Positions 16,995 through 25,189 of a DNA stretch of 58,673 nucleotides are shown one piece after another. Source of the stretch: Bacteriovoracaceae bacterium (GTDB lineage Bacteria > Bdellovibrionota > Bacteriovoracia > Bacteriovoracales > Bacteriovoracaceae); assembly GCA_003245675.1 (NCBI GenBank), contig QKCN01000005.1:1-58673 (forward strand). Direction: 5' to 3'. Each line of letters starts with the position of its first letter. Positions within the stretch are counted from its first letter, which is position 1. Made by a program: the position numbers and the translations under genes. The notes beneath the pieces were generated by a model, which was not told the DNA's origin, ran no database searches, and worked only from the letters and a program-made list of their open reading frames with translations.

Positions 16995-17645
16995 ATGGCC
17001 AAGAAATTTGATTTAAGAACTTTGACTTTTATTGACAGCTTACAGCCTCAATTGGCCCAGTTTATCGCTAAGGATAATCGTGTTTACGATCCTGCGGAAT
17101 ACGACTCTGCCTTAATGATTGAGATTGCTCCCGCAATGGAAATTCATTCTATGATTGATATGGCACTAAAAAACACTGCCGTTCGTCTAGGAACTGTTGT
17201 AACCGAAAGGGTTTTTGGTTTGATGATGGTTCAGCACAAAGACCAAGGTGAAGTAAAGGAGGCCGCTCGTGCCGTTTTACGCGAAACTGGTCTCGATGAA
17301 AATGACCGCGCAACCTGTGAAATTTTGACGAGTAAAATTATTCGTGGAATTGAACAAGACCATGCCATTATGTTTACTGGCGAAGCTCGTGGCAATATGG
17401 TGCTATCCGGTGAGTCTGTTCATATTATGGAAGTCACTCCTGCGGCATATCTAACAGTTGCCTGTAATGAAGCCTTAAAAGCTGCTAATGTAAAACTCGT
17501 TTCGATTAAGCCTTATGGTGCTTCTGGACGTTTAGTCATGAGTGGTTCTGAAGCAGAGATTGATTGTGCCGCAGCCGCAGCAGAAGCAATTTTAGAAAAA
17601 CTCAATCAAGCAAAAAAAAGTAAGTCGGGATCACAACTTTCTTAA
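16995..17645 (+). CDS. BMC-T trimeric shell protein, Haliangium double-layer type
   Basis: This 216-residue protein is not obvious from classical Pdu/Eut families, but it matches the Haliangium BMC-T proteins with an opening such as RTLTFIDSLQPQLAQFIAKD. Domain 1 includes SALMIEIAPAMEIHSMIDMA and VVTERVFGLMMVQHKDQGEV. Domain 2 has GNMVLSGESVHIMEVTPAAY, VKLVSIKPYGASGRLVMSGS and EAEIDCAAAAAEAIL. Proteins of this class stack two trimers face to face with gated pores, thought to pass large metabolites or cofactors. The family assignment is from memory of the Haliangium sequence; whether it stacks is inference. Confidence 0.85.
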   Translation: MAKKFDLRTLTFIDSLQPQLAQFIAKDNRVYDPAEYDSALMIEIAPAMEIHSMIDMALKNTAVRLGTVVTERVFGLMMVQHKDQGEVKEAARAVLRETGLDENDRATCEILTSKIIRGIEQDHAIMFTGEARGNMVLSGESVHIMEVTPAAYLTVACNEALKAANVKLVSIKPYGASGRLVMSGSEAEIDCAAAAAEAILEKLNQAKKSKSGSQLS

Positions 17646-17659
17646 AAATAGGTTTATAA

Positions 17660-18412
17660 ATGGGCAATCGACGCGATTATTTAATTTCAGAGCTGGTCAA
17701 GTTTTGTGGAAAGCTTGACCAGAAGGGATTTGTCGCTAATCACGATGGTAATCTCTCTGTTCAATTTGAGGAAAGTCTTTTGGCAACTCCAACTGCAGAA
17801 GCCAAGGGCTTGATATCCAAGGATATGATTATTACTTTGGATCAAAGTGGGAAAAAAATTGCGGGAGTGGGCAACCCTTTTTCTGAAATATCTTTACACA
17901 TTGCTTGTTATCGAGCACGTCCTGATGCGAAGGCCGTCGTTCATGCCCATCCACCTTGGGTTACGGCCCTAGGTCTTGTGGGGAAGTCAGTTGATATTGA
18001 ATTGCCTGAAGGCATTGTTTCTTTGGGGGATTCTGTTCCTTGTGTGGAATTTGCTATGCCAGGGGATAAGAGCAATGACGATATTATTTATCGTGCACTT
18101 CAAGAAACTGATACTTTTCTTATGCCCGGCAATGGCATTATTTCCATTGGGGATACCTTGGAGCAAGCTTATCTGAGAATTGAATTGGCCGAACATATTG
18201 CTCACATGAATCAGCTTGCTTCTCAAATGGGACAAATTCATCGCCTGACGGCCGAACAAAGAAAATCTCTTTTAGAAAAAAGAAAAAAAGGTGGGCTTGG
18301 GCCCCAAGCGCGTTTGGGAACAAGTCCTTCTGTGGTCAGTCATGCTAAAAAAGAAGATCCTTTGCGAACTTTGATCGAATCAGAAATCCAAAACTTTTTG
18401 AAAGGAAAATAA
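17660..18412 (+). CDS. Class II aldolase (fuculose-phosphate aldolase family) with C-terminal targeting helix
   Basis: Class II aldolase/adducin fold; zinc enzymes of this family split fuculose-, rhamnulose- or ribulose-type sugar phosphates into an aldehyde and a triose phosphate. The metal site is visible: VVHAHPPWVTALGL (HxH) and a later AEHIAHMNQ. The N-terminal phosphate-site region is FVANHDGNLSVQF. After the catalytic domain comes a polar linker (GLGPQARLGTSPSVVSH) and a terminal amphipathic helix (DPLRTLIESEIQNFLKGK), the arrangement of a C-terminal encapsulation peptide. The exact substrate cannot be read from sequence. Confidence 0.9.
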   Translation: MGNRRDYLISELVKFCGKLDQKGFVANHDGNLSVQFEESLLATPTAEAKGLISKDMIITLDQSGKKIAGVGNPFSEISLHIACYRARPDAKAVVHAHPPWVTALGLVGKSVDIELPEGIVSLGDSVPCVEFAMPGDKSNDDIIYRALQETDTFLMPGNGIISIGDTLEQAYLRIELAEHIAHMNQLASQMGQIHRLTAEQRKSLLEKRKKGGLGPQARLGTSPSVVSHAKKEDPLRTLIESEIQNFLKGK

Positions 18413-18417
18413 TAGCG

Positions 18418-19164
18418 ATGAGAACACCTTTAATTGCGGGTAATTGGAAGATGCACATGAAAATTGCCGATGCTTTGGACTTGGTAACAGGTTTGCATTA
18501 TGGGTTAAGAGGTGCCAAAGCTGAAGTCGTAGTGGCTCCTCCTTTTACCGCTCTTTATCCTGTCGCTCAAAAATTAGAGAATTCGTTTATCGATCTTGCC
18601 GCTCAAAATATGCACTATGAGAACAAAGGTGCTTTCACCGGAGAAGTCTCTTCCGATTTTCTGACTGACCTTGGGGTGCATTATGTTATTTTGGGACACT
18701 CTGAGCGTCGCGAGTATTTTGCCGAGACAGATGAGATCATTAATAAAAAAGTTTTGAAAGCGCTTGAGGCAGGGCTTAAACCCATTCTGTGTGTGGGCGA
18801 AAGTTTAGAGCAAAGAGAGCGTGGTGATGCTTTTAAAGTTATTGGGAATCAATTGGGCAAGAATCTCAATGGATTTCCCTTAGATGCTCCACTGGTTATT
18901 GCCTATGAACCCATTTGGGCCATTGGAACGGGAAAAACAGCTTCCACTCAAGAAATTCAAGATATGCACCAGTTTATTAGAGCTTTTGTTGGTGAATTTT
19001 TGGGGAATTCTTTGGCGCAGGAAACTCGTATTCTCTATGGTGGTAGCGTAAAGCCAGATAACGCCAAGGAAATTTTAGGACTTTCGGATGTTGATGGAGC
19101 CTTGGTGGGGGGAGCGTCCCTTAAGGTTTCTGATTTTTCTCAAATCGTAAATGCCGCGAAATAA
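18418..19164 (+). CDS. tpiA: Triosephosphate isomerase
   Basis: It interconverts dihydroxyacetone phosphate and glyceraldehyde-3-phosphate. All motifs are intact: AGNWKMHM (catalytic Lys), ILGHSERREYF (catalytic His), VIAYEPIWAIGTGKTAS (catalytic Glu and loop 6) and RILYGGSVKPDNAKEIL. At 248 residues it has no N- or C-terminal extension, so unlike DeoC, the class II aldolase and the dehydrogenase it shows no shell-targeting peptide. It starts five bases after the aldolase stop, so it is probably part of the BMC operon and would link DHAP and GAP made by the two aldolases. It may be the organism's only tpiA. Confidence 0.96.
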   Translation: MRTPLIAGNWKMHMKIADALDLVTGLHYGLRGAKAEVVVAPPFTALYPVAQKLENSFIDLAAQNMHYENKGAFTGEVSSDFLTDLGVHYVILGHSERREYFAETDEIINKKVLKALEAGLKPILCVGESLEQRERGDAFKVIGNQLGKNLNGFPLDAPLVIAYEPIWAIGTGKTASTQEIQDMHQFIRAFVGEFLGNSLAQETRILYGGSVKPDNAKEILGLSDVDGALVGGASLKVSDFSQIVNAAK

Positions 19165-19295
19165 CGAAAATTTAAGTTATAGTTAATACAAACTGAAAGA
19201 CATTTAACTACTTGTAAAAACTATAGGATTTTAGACTTTGGCTTGAAGAATTTCATGAATCGTTTATTGTGTATGTTCTTTTAGTGGAGGCATAC

Positions 19296-20258
19296 ATGAA
19301 AACCTATTTTGTTTTGATAGCAATCTTCTTTTCTCTTTCATCCTATGCTTACGATAACTACTTAAAGATCTTTGTCATAAAGCCTATTGATCCAATTGAT
19401 TGGTCTTCTCCTCGTTCATTGAGTATTACTTCAGGAATTAATTCTGCTTTGCGCGAGGATTTCGCTCCTATTGGGCATTTTGCAGTAGAGGTCAATTGTG
19501 CTGCTAGCAATGAATTTGGTGTTCACCGCATTTTAACGGGCATGGAACGCAAAGATAAAGCTGCTAGCCAGAAGATTGTAATGGATAAAAAGTTGGGGCT
19601 AGGGTCTTTAACTTATGATTTTGAAGGGGCCCTTCAATCGCGCCAAACTGTTCGTTCTGAAATTCGTGCGGCAAGTTTGAGTGGTAGACTAAAGACACTT
19701 CTAGTACCAACTTCTCCTGAACGCTGTCAGCAAATGCTTGATTTTGTTGGTTCTTGGATTCGAAATGGCTCTTTTAGAATTTATGGTGGAGGCAAAAATA
19801 CTGAGCAGGGGCAAGGGGCAGGTTGCGCTGATTTTGCGATGACTTTGTTTAAGATTGCCACAGATCTTTTTATCCCTGAGTGGCATGTGAAAATTAAAGT
19901 GCCTACGCGTTTGATAGGGGATGGCGAAAATAAAAAAATTCCATTTATCTCTTTGGCCGACGAAGGCTCTTGGGCCAAGCCAGATGAAGAATCGATGGAT
20001 TTTACAATCGCAGATACGAATTTGGTGACTGATTGGATTGAGGAGAGAGTGTCCTCTAACAACTATATTTTTAGTGAACATATTTTTCATTGTGGCTATG
20101 TCTCTGCTTTTGAAACGAGCTTGGAGCAAGCTTTGACGGGGCAGATTTCTAAGCTAAAGCCACATAAAACAAAGGCTTTTCGCTACAGTTATTTAGAAAA
20201 TGTCGATGAACAGGCTTATTGGGATATGATTGAAAACCATTGGTATAGTATTTTCTAA
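19296..20258 (+). CDS. Exported permuted-papain-like protein (paralog 1)
   Basis: ATG 19296 is chosen because GGAGG ends five bases before it and it gives a signal peptide (KTYFVLIAIFFSLSSYAYD); the reading from GTG 19269 lacks this. The mature part has IDWSSPRSLS, then GHFAVEV (H61), RILTGM, and far downstream GQGAGCADFAMTLF (C177). A histidine in an 'HxxV' strand before a helix-starting cysteine is the order of circularly permuted NlpC/P60-papain folds (YiiX/LRAT-like), so amidase or acyltransferase activity is possible. No named family is recognised. A paralog without a signal peptide lies at 33800-34648 and shares these landmarks. Confidence 0.7.
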   Translation: MKTYFVLIAIFFSLSSYAYDNYLKIFVIKPIDPIDWSSPRSLSITSGINSALREDFAPIGHFAVEVNCAASNEFGVHRILTGMERKDKAASQKIVMDKKLGLGSLTYDFEGALQSRQTVRSEIRAASLSGRLKTLLVPTSPERCQQMLDFVGSWIRNGSFRIYGGGKNTEQGQGAGCADFAMTLFKIATDLFIPEWHVKIKVPTRLIGDGENKKIPFISLADEGSWAKPDEESMDFTIADTNLVTDWIEERVSSNNYIFSEHIFHCGYVSAFETSLEQALTGQISKLKPHKTKAFRYSYLENVDEQAYWDMIENHWYSIF

Positions 20259-20329
20259 ATTCCGAAATGGATAATGTGACTTCTTTGCAAAAGCACTAAT
20301 AAAATTAGTGAAATATCCGAAAAGCTAGG

Positions 20330-21421
20330 ATGCGTATCTTTCTTATTTTAGTCTTTTTGATTTTTTCTTTTAACTGTTTGGCCCAGCTCAATCGTTATAG
20401 AACTTTTACCAATACTCAAAACGTGGCAGAGGAAAATACTATTGATTTGGGTGTTTCTATCGTCAATGATGTTCCTGGAAAAGCTTATCGCTATCTCAAG
20501 CAAGACCGCTTTAGTGGGGGAGATATGGCCACCGATGATGTGGGACTAACTTGTGGTCACAGCTTTCATTTTCAAACCGATCGTATTGAAAAACTCAATG
20601 GCGTAAAGTTTGTCTTTGTCTATGGACGAGAGCTTTACTCTAAGCAGCCAAATCCCGACATTAAGTCCAATACGAGTGAAATGAGCGGACATGAATATCG
20701 CAAGACCAATTTGCAAAAATACTTTTTGCCTGATACTCGCTATATATTACAAAACAACTTCATCAATAATTACGCCAGTGTCTATATTTATCTCCCTTTA
20801 AAATTCAAAGAAAAGAAGAATTTAGAAGCTGATATTATTGCGTCTGTGACTCGTGGTTGGAATAGTATGAACAAGCATTATGAAGTTCAGGATCTATATC
20901 ATGGCGCCTTAGGTGCTGCTCCTGTTCCTATCGTTATTGAAGATAACGAAATGAGTGATGTGAATGTCATTCAGCGCTATTGGCAATTGTCTGGCGGGGG
21001 GCAAATTGAGGCTAGTGATGATCGCCAAAAAAACTGTGTGCGTTTTACGGCGCTGGCAGGAGTGGGTGATACAAGTATTCAAGAACTGTTCACCAATTTA
21101 GATATGTTCAGCAATTTCTATATTGGGGCGGAGAAAAAATGGAAGGTACAGCTTGGGACAGGGATGAATCTCTATTTGAGTAGTGATAATTTCTCTCGCG
21201 ACCGTAAAGCTTCAGCCGTGTCTCCTCATGCTTGGTTTCAAGTGGCAACTCCTGTGATGAAATTGCATCTTGATATGTCTTATAGTTTTGGGGAAACAGG
21301 TGATTTTTATACTGATGGAGACCCCGAGGATAAAGGCAAAGATGTAATTGCCAATGTTACTCTTAGTTTCCCTTTGGTGCGCACAAATAGAAAATGCTCG
21401 ATAGGTAAGAACGCTAAATAG
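20330..21421 (+). CDS. Exported protein, probable outer-membrane beta-barrel
   Basis: No family is recognised. A signal peptide (RIFLILVFLIFSFNCLAQ) is followed by about 345 residues. The second half shows alternating strands (FSNFYIGAEKKWKVQLGTGM, HAWFQVATPVMKLHLDMSYS) and ends in an aromatic/hydrophobic strand before a short basic tail. It has two cysteines (GLTCGHSF, NCVRFT) plus one near the end. A strong terminator follows. Barrel topology is inferred from strand alternation only. Confidence 0.65.
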   Translation: MRIFLILVFLIFSFNCLAQLNRYRTFTNTQNVAEENTIDLGVSIVNDVPGKAYRYLKQDRFSGGDMATDDVGLTCGHSFHFQTDRIEKLNGVKFVFVYGRELYSKQPNPDIKSNTSEMSGHEYRKTNLQKYFLPDTRYILQNNFINNYASVYIYLPLKFKEKKNLEADIIASVTRGWNSMNKHYEVQDLYHGALGAAPVPIVIEDNEMSDVNVIQRYWQLSGGGQIEASDDRQKNCVRFTALAGVGDTSIQELFTNLDMFSNFYIGAEKKWKVQLGTGMNLYLSSDNFSRDRKASAVSPHAWFQVATPVMKLHLDMSYSFGETGDFYTDGDPEDKGKDVIANVTLSFPLVRTNRKCSIGKNAK

Positions 21422-21428
21422 AAGAGAG

Positions 21429-21458
21429 AGAGGCACTTTGAAGTGCCTCTTTTTTTTT
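21429..21458 (+). terminator. Rho-independent terminator
   Basis: AGAGGCACTT (21429-21438) pairs with AAGTGCCTCT (21441-21450) around TG, followed by eight T. It ends the gene at 20330 and may also slow transcription arriving from the opposite strand. Confidence 0.92.
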
Positions 21459-21474
21459 GAGGATGAAAGCTGAA

Positions 21475-21963
21475 TTAGGCTCCATTAAGAATCGCTTGAG
21501 CAATGCCGCCGTAAGTGGAATGGCCCCAAAAAACAACTTCTTTATTTTTAAGGGAGGATGGTGAGGGGGTTTTCTTTTTATCGAGTCCTTCTAGAAAGAG
21601 TTCTAAATTTTTTAAAAGAGCAGTATAGACCTTTTTGTCTTCACTGCTCATCCAGACTTTTTTGATCATGAGTCTATTTTCTTTTTTCACTTCCTTTGTG
21701 AAATAGTTGGCAACAATGCCTGTGCCAATATCTTTTAGTTCTGATTTTATTTGCTCCTCTTCTTGGAGTTTGGAAAAATCTTTATCAGGAGCGAGCGTAT
21801 AATTTCCATTTTTTAGTAGAATATATTTTTCTTCCAAGAGTTGTGAAAGGCTGTTAAAAGTGACAACTGGTTCTAAGCCTGTATCAACCATAATTTCTTC
21901 TAAGGTTTGTGATTTTTTGTTGAGTGATTCAAGTACCATGCGTTCAATAACTGAAAAAAACAT
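21475..21963 (-). CDS. Winged-helix-like protein of unknown function
   Basis: No family name can be given. The N-terminal ~65 residues look like a winged helix: ERMVLESLNKKSQTLEEIMV, a helix-turn-helix, then LSQLLEEKYILLKNGNYTLA as wing. The remainder is charged and helical, with a C-terminal piece (VVFWGHSTYGGIAQAILNGA) containing a conserved-looking GHS. No signal peptide. It lies 32 bases downstream of another HTH gene (21996-22316) in the same direction and probably works with it. Confidence 0.6.
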   Translation of the reverse strand: MFFSVIERMVLESLNKKSQTLEEIMVDTGLEPVVTFNSLSQLLEEKYILLKNGNYTLAPDKDFSKLQEEEQIKSELKDIGTGIVANYFTKEVKKENRLMIKKVWMSSEDKKVYTALLKNLELFLEGLDKKKTPSPSSLKNKEVVFWGHSTYGGIAQAILNGA

Positions 21964-21995
21964 AATGACTCCTCTTATTATTTAGGCTTTAAAAA

Positions 21996-22316
21996 TTATG
22001 CAAACTGTAGTCTTTCTTTGAGTTTCAAAAGATGAAGTTCTCTTTTCATTTGAGCAATTAGCTTATCGAGAACTGTTGAGTTAAGTTTGTCTGCGCATTC
22101 CTCTGCCATGTGGAGGAAGCTGGAGAGTTCTTCTCCTTTTTCTTGGTTCAAAAGTTCTTGAATGATTCTGAGTTCTTTTACTTTCATTTCAGATCCATTC
22201 AATAAACGATGCATGCGTGTTAGTTGAATTCCTGTTTCTTTGGACATTTCACGGAGTCCAAAGTGGGGACGAGCTTGGCGATAGGCTTTGAGTAGGTTGC
22301 TTTGTACTTTTTCCAT
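21996..22316 (-). CDS. Small helix-turn-helix protein
   Basis: The ATG at 22316 is preferred because GGGAG lies eight bases upstream; a longer reading to 22373 exists. Residues ~15-45 form an XRE-like helix-turn-helix (HFGLREMSKETGIQLTRMHR, then LLNGSEMKVKELRII). The rest is a helical, probably dimerising tail. It is likely the upstream partner of the winged-helix gene; its targets are unknown. Confidence 0.6.
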   Translation of the reverse strand: MEKVQSNLLKAYRQARPHFGLREMSKETGIQLTRMHRLLNGSEMKVKELRIIQELLNQEKGEELSSFLHMAEECADKLNSTVLDKLIAQMKRELHLLKLKERLQFA

Positions 22317-22438
22317 AACACTGACTCCCGTTTTCATTCTAAGATGATCGCCTATATGCAATGGCAATGCCAAAATACTCTGGCGCTAAGGCCTTGAAAG
22401 TTGGGTGTGTTTGTTATGAAACCGTTCCAAATATGGAA

Positions 22439-22852
22439 TTAGTTGTTCTGTATTTGGAACAATTGGCGTGTCAACCAATAGGAGAAGAAGAGAGCAAGTA
22501 GCGTAAAAATCAGACTGAGAAAGATATAAAGAATTGCCAGGGAATTTTCTCCCTTTCTGAAAAGATTGAAAATTTCTACAGTAAAGCTAGAAAAGGTTGA
22601 AAGACCACCACAAAGACCAGTCAATAAAAGAAGTTTGGCAGAATTAGAAATCCCGTTAATTTCTATTAACGCGATGAGAATTCCAGCTACAAATGAGGCT
22701 AAAACATTGGCCGTCCATGTGCCTAAAGGAAAGCCCCAAGCGGGGTATCGGGCCATGAGTAGTTCTGTGGCATAGCGTAAAACGGCACCTGTTCCGCCTC
22801 CGCAGAAGACGAGGAGCACATTGATAAGATGTGGAAATTGCGTTAGGTTCAT
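22439..22852 (-). CDS. crcB: Fluoride channel CrcB/FluC
   Basis: This inner-membrane dual-topology channel exports fluoride. The 137 residues make four transmembrane helices with the family motifs GGGTGAVLRYATELL, FPLGTWTANVLASF (conserved Asn) and LTGLCGGLSTFSSFTVEIF (Phe box). It is divergent from the trehalose gene with only 28 bases between the start codons. A fluoride riboswitch therefore cannot fit in front of it unless the transcript starts inside the neighbouring gene. Confidence 0.95.
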   Translation of the reverse strand: MNLTQFPHLINVLLVFCGGGTGAVLRYATELLMARYPAWGFPLGTWTANVLASFVAGILIALIEINGISNSAKLLLLTGLCGGLSTFSSFTVEIFNLFRKGENSLAILYIFLSLIFTLLALFFSYWLTRQLFQIQNN

Positions 22853-22880
22853 AAGACTAATGTAATGGAGGTGATGGTTT

Positions 22881-25088
22881 ATGGCAAGTAATGCTCGTTG
22901 GATTCTAGTAAGTAATCGAATGCCCTTTAATTACAATCCAGAGACAGAGGAACTGACAACTAGTTCGGGGGGATTAGTCACCGCAATATCGGGAATTAAG
23001 GCAAAAACAACCGTTATTTGGATTGGTTGTGTGACGGATGAAGCGAGCCTAAAGCGAATTGAAAAGCTCCCGCGCACTAAAGGTGCAACTATTTATAGGC
23101 CCATTCTTGTTCCCCATTATCAGTATGATGCTTATTACAATGGCATTGGTAACGATGTTCTTTGGCCTCTTTTGCATTATGAGGCAGAGATGTTGCGCTT
23201 CTCTAGAGTTAATTGGGAGGAGTATGTCAGGGTCAATCGTATTTTCGCAGAGAAGATTATTGCAGAGGCTAAGGATGATGATCTCATTTGGATTCATGAT
23301 TTTCACCTCTTCCTTGTTCCTGGATTTGTGAAAGAAAAAAGACCTAAGCTTAAAGTTGGTTTCTTTTTGCATATTCCTTTTCCTAGTTCTGAAATTTATC
23401 GTCATCTGCCAGTGCGCGAAGAGATTTTGCGTTCCTTAATTTGTGCTGACTTGATTGGTTTTCATGATCATGCTTATCTTCGCCACTTTTGTAGTGCCGT
23501 TTACAATGTCTTAGGTATTAGTTCATCACTACTGACCATTGAGCACGATAATCACATCACTCAGTTGGGTGTTTTTCCTGTCAGTGTTGATGTGCAAAAT
23601 TTTATGGAACTGGCAAGAGATGCGGAAACTACGAGACGCATGAAAAAATTGTATCTGACATCGCGAACACAGAAGCTTATTTTAGGTGTTGATAGGCTTG
23701 ACTATATTAAGGGGATAGAGCTTAAACTGCGCTCTTTTCGGTGCTTTTTGCGAACTCACCCTGAGCAAGTGGGAAAAGTTCGTTTGCTGCAGATTGCAGT
23801 ACCTTCGCGTACAGATGTTCCTGAGTATAGAAGATTAAAAGAAGAAATTGAGCGTCTGATTGGAGAGATTAATGGAGAGTTTAGTACTCCAGCTTATACT
23901 CCAGTGCAGTATATGTATAATTCCGTTGATAAGCACGATTTGATGGCCCTCTACCGAGGTGCTGATGCCATCTTTGTATCAAGCAAACGTGATGGAATGA
24001 ATCTGGTTTGTATTGAGTATGTGTGTGCCCAAAACTTGCGAGATCCAGGAGTGGTGCTTTTGAGCGAGTTTGCTGGTGCTGCTTCTATGTTAGGCCATGT
24101 ACTCCCCATCAATCCTTGGGATGAATATAAAACGGCCGAAGCGATTAATGTGGCCATCACAATGCCTTTGGAAGAACGTAAAAGACGACATGCTCCGATG
24201 TTGGAGTTTTTAACAAATTATACGTCTGCACATTGGGCCCAAACTTTTATGGACAATCTTGCGATTCATAAAGAATCGCGTTTTGCCGCTTCTCGGACGA
24301 AGTTTTTAGGCGAGAAAAAAGTCATGGATGAGCTAAAGAAAAAACTCAAAGGTAAGAGCAAGATATTATTTATTGATTATGATGGAACTTTGACTCCCAT
24401 TGTACAGCGGCCAGAAGATGCGATTTTATCTAAGAAGACATTGGAGTTAATGAAGAAAATTTCTCGTTTGCGCGATGTAAATACCATCATCGTAAGTGGG
24501 CGCAATGGAAAATTTTTGAGAGATGTTTTAGGGGATGATAACTTCTCGATGGGGGCAGAGCATGGTGCTAAATTCTTTGATGTAAAAAAGAAAAAATGGC
24601 AGAACATGGTTAATATGGAGAAAAGGCGTTGGTTTGATGAAGCAAAACGCATAATGAAGGACTATGCTAAGCGCACTCCTGATAGTTTGGTTGAAACCAA
24701 AGATTTTGCGGTCGCTTGGCATTATCGCAATAGCCCTAGAATCTTTTCTAAGTTTCAGGCGCGAAAACTTATGGGAGAACTTGAAAGTGGTCTTTCAAAT
24801 TTTCCCGTCTCAGTGATTCATGGCAAGAAAGTTATTGAAGTCCGCGCGATGGAGGCCAATAAAGGTATTTTCATCAATTGGTATAAGAATAATATGCTCC
24901 ATGAAAAAGAGGGAATATTAATTGCAATTGGCGACGACAAAACAGATGAAGATATGTTTCATATGGTCAATCGTAATAATGGTATTTCCATTAAAGTAGG
25001 AGAAGAAGATACTGAAGCTCAATATCGATTGAGCAATCAGGCTGATGTTTTTGATCTATTGCAAGATGTGATTTTAGAGAATTGGTAG
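22881..25088 (+). CDS. Fused trehalose-6-phosphate synthase/phosphatase
   Basis: One 735-residue protein makes trehalose-6-P from UDP-glucose and glucose-6-P and then dephosphorylates it. Residues ~1-475 are the GT20 synthase (GGLVTAISGIKA, IWIHDFHLFLVPGFV, GVDRLDYIKGIELK, VSSKRDGMNLVCIEYV, LSEFAGAASML). Residues ~490-735 are the HAD phosphatase (ILFIDYDGTLTPIV, IIVSGRNGKFLRDVLG, IAIGDDKTDEDMFHMV). Fusion in this order is known from several bacteria and eukaryotes. Trehalose is an osmoprotectant. A GGAGG site precedes ATG 22881. Confidence 0.96.
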   Translation: MASNARWILVSNRMPFNYNPETEELTTSSGGLVTAISGIKAKTTVIWIGCVTDEASLKRIEKLPRTKGATIYRPILVPHYQYDAYYNGIGNDVLWPLLHYEAEMLRFSRVNWEEYVRVNRIFAEKIIAEAKDDDLIWIHDFHLFLVPGFVKEKRPKLKVGFFLHIPFPSSEIYRHLPVREEILRSLICADLIGFHDHAYLRHFCSAVYNVLGISSSLLTIEHDNHITQLGVFPVSVDVQNFMELARDAETTRRMKKLYLTSRTQKLILGVDRLDYIKGIELKLRSFRCFLRTHPEQVGKVRLLQIAVPSRTDVPEYRRLKEEIERLIGEINGEFSTPAYTPVQYMYNSVDKHDLMALYRGADAIFVSSKRDGMNLVCIEYVCAQNLRDPGVVLLSEFAGAASMLGHVLPINPWDEYKTAEAINVAITMPLEERKRRHAPMLEFLTNYTSAHWAQTFMDNLAIHKESRFAASRTKFLGEKKVMDELKKKLKGKSKILFIDYDGTLTPIVQRPEDAILSKKTLELMKKISRLRDVNTIIVSGRNGKFLRDVLGDDNFSMGAEHGAKFFDVKKKKWQNMVNMEKRRWFDEAKRIMKDYAKRTPDSLVETKDFAVAWHYRNSPRIFSKFQARKLMGELESGLSNFPVSVIHGKKVIEVRAMEANKGIFINWYKNNMLHEKEGILIAIGDDKTDEDMFHMVNRNNGISIKVGEEDTEAQYRLSNQADVFDLLQDVILENW

Positions 25089-25090
25089 AG

Positions 25091-25173
25091 AAGGGAAAGC
25101 CATTTAGGCTATCGATTATAAAATTGTAATAACTAAGAAAAAGGGAAAGCCATTTAGGCTATCGATTATAAAA
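25091..25173. repeat. 33-bp direct repeat, 50-bp period
   Basis: The identical 33-base unit starting AAGGGAAAGCCATTTAGGCT occurs at 25091-25123 and again at 25141-25173, exactly 50 bases apart. Each copy contains AGCC/GGCT, a small stem. The second copy forms the 5' side and loop of the terminator of the trehalose gene, so the first copy looks like a partial duplication of that terminator. Confidence 0.85.
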
Positions 25174-25184
25174 CCCTTTTCTTT
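25137..25184. terminator. Terminator between the convergent trehalose and DksA-like genes
   Basis: AAAAAGGG (about 25137-25145) pairs with CCCTTTT (25174-25180) and encloses a small AGCC/GGCT stem. A TCTTTTTAT run follows on the + strand and A-rich sequence precedes it, so it could act in both directions. Confidence 0.6.
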
Positions 25185-25189
25185 TTATA

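Noticed and set aside
19701-20129. 142-residue minus-strand ORF
   Set aside because: It is antisense to the permuted-papain-like gene, with composition typical of a shadow frame (Arg/His/Lys/Phe-rich).
22853-22880. Fluoride riboswitch in front of crcB
   Set aside because: Only 28 bases separate the two divergent start codons.
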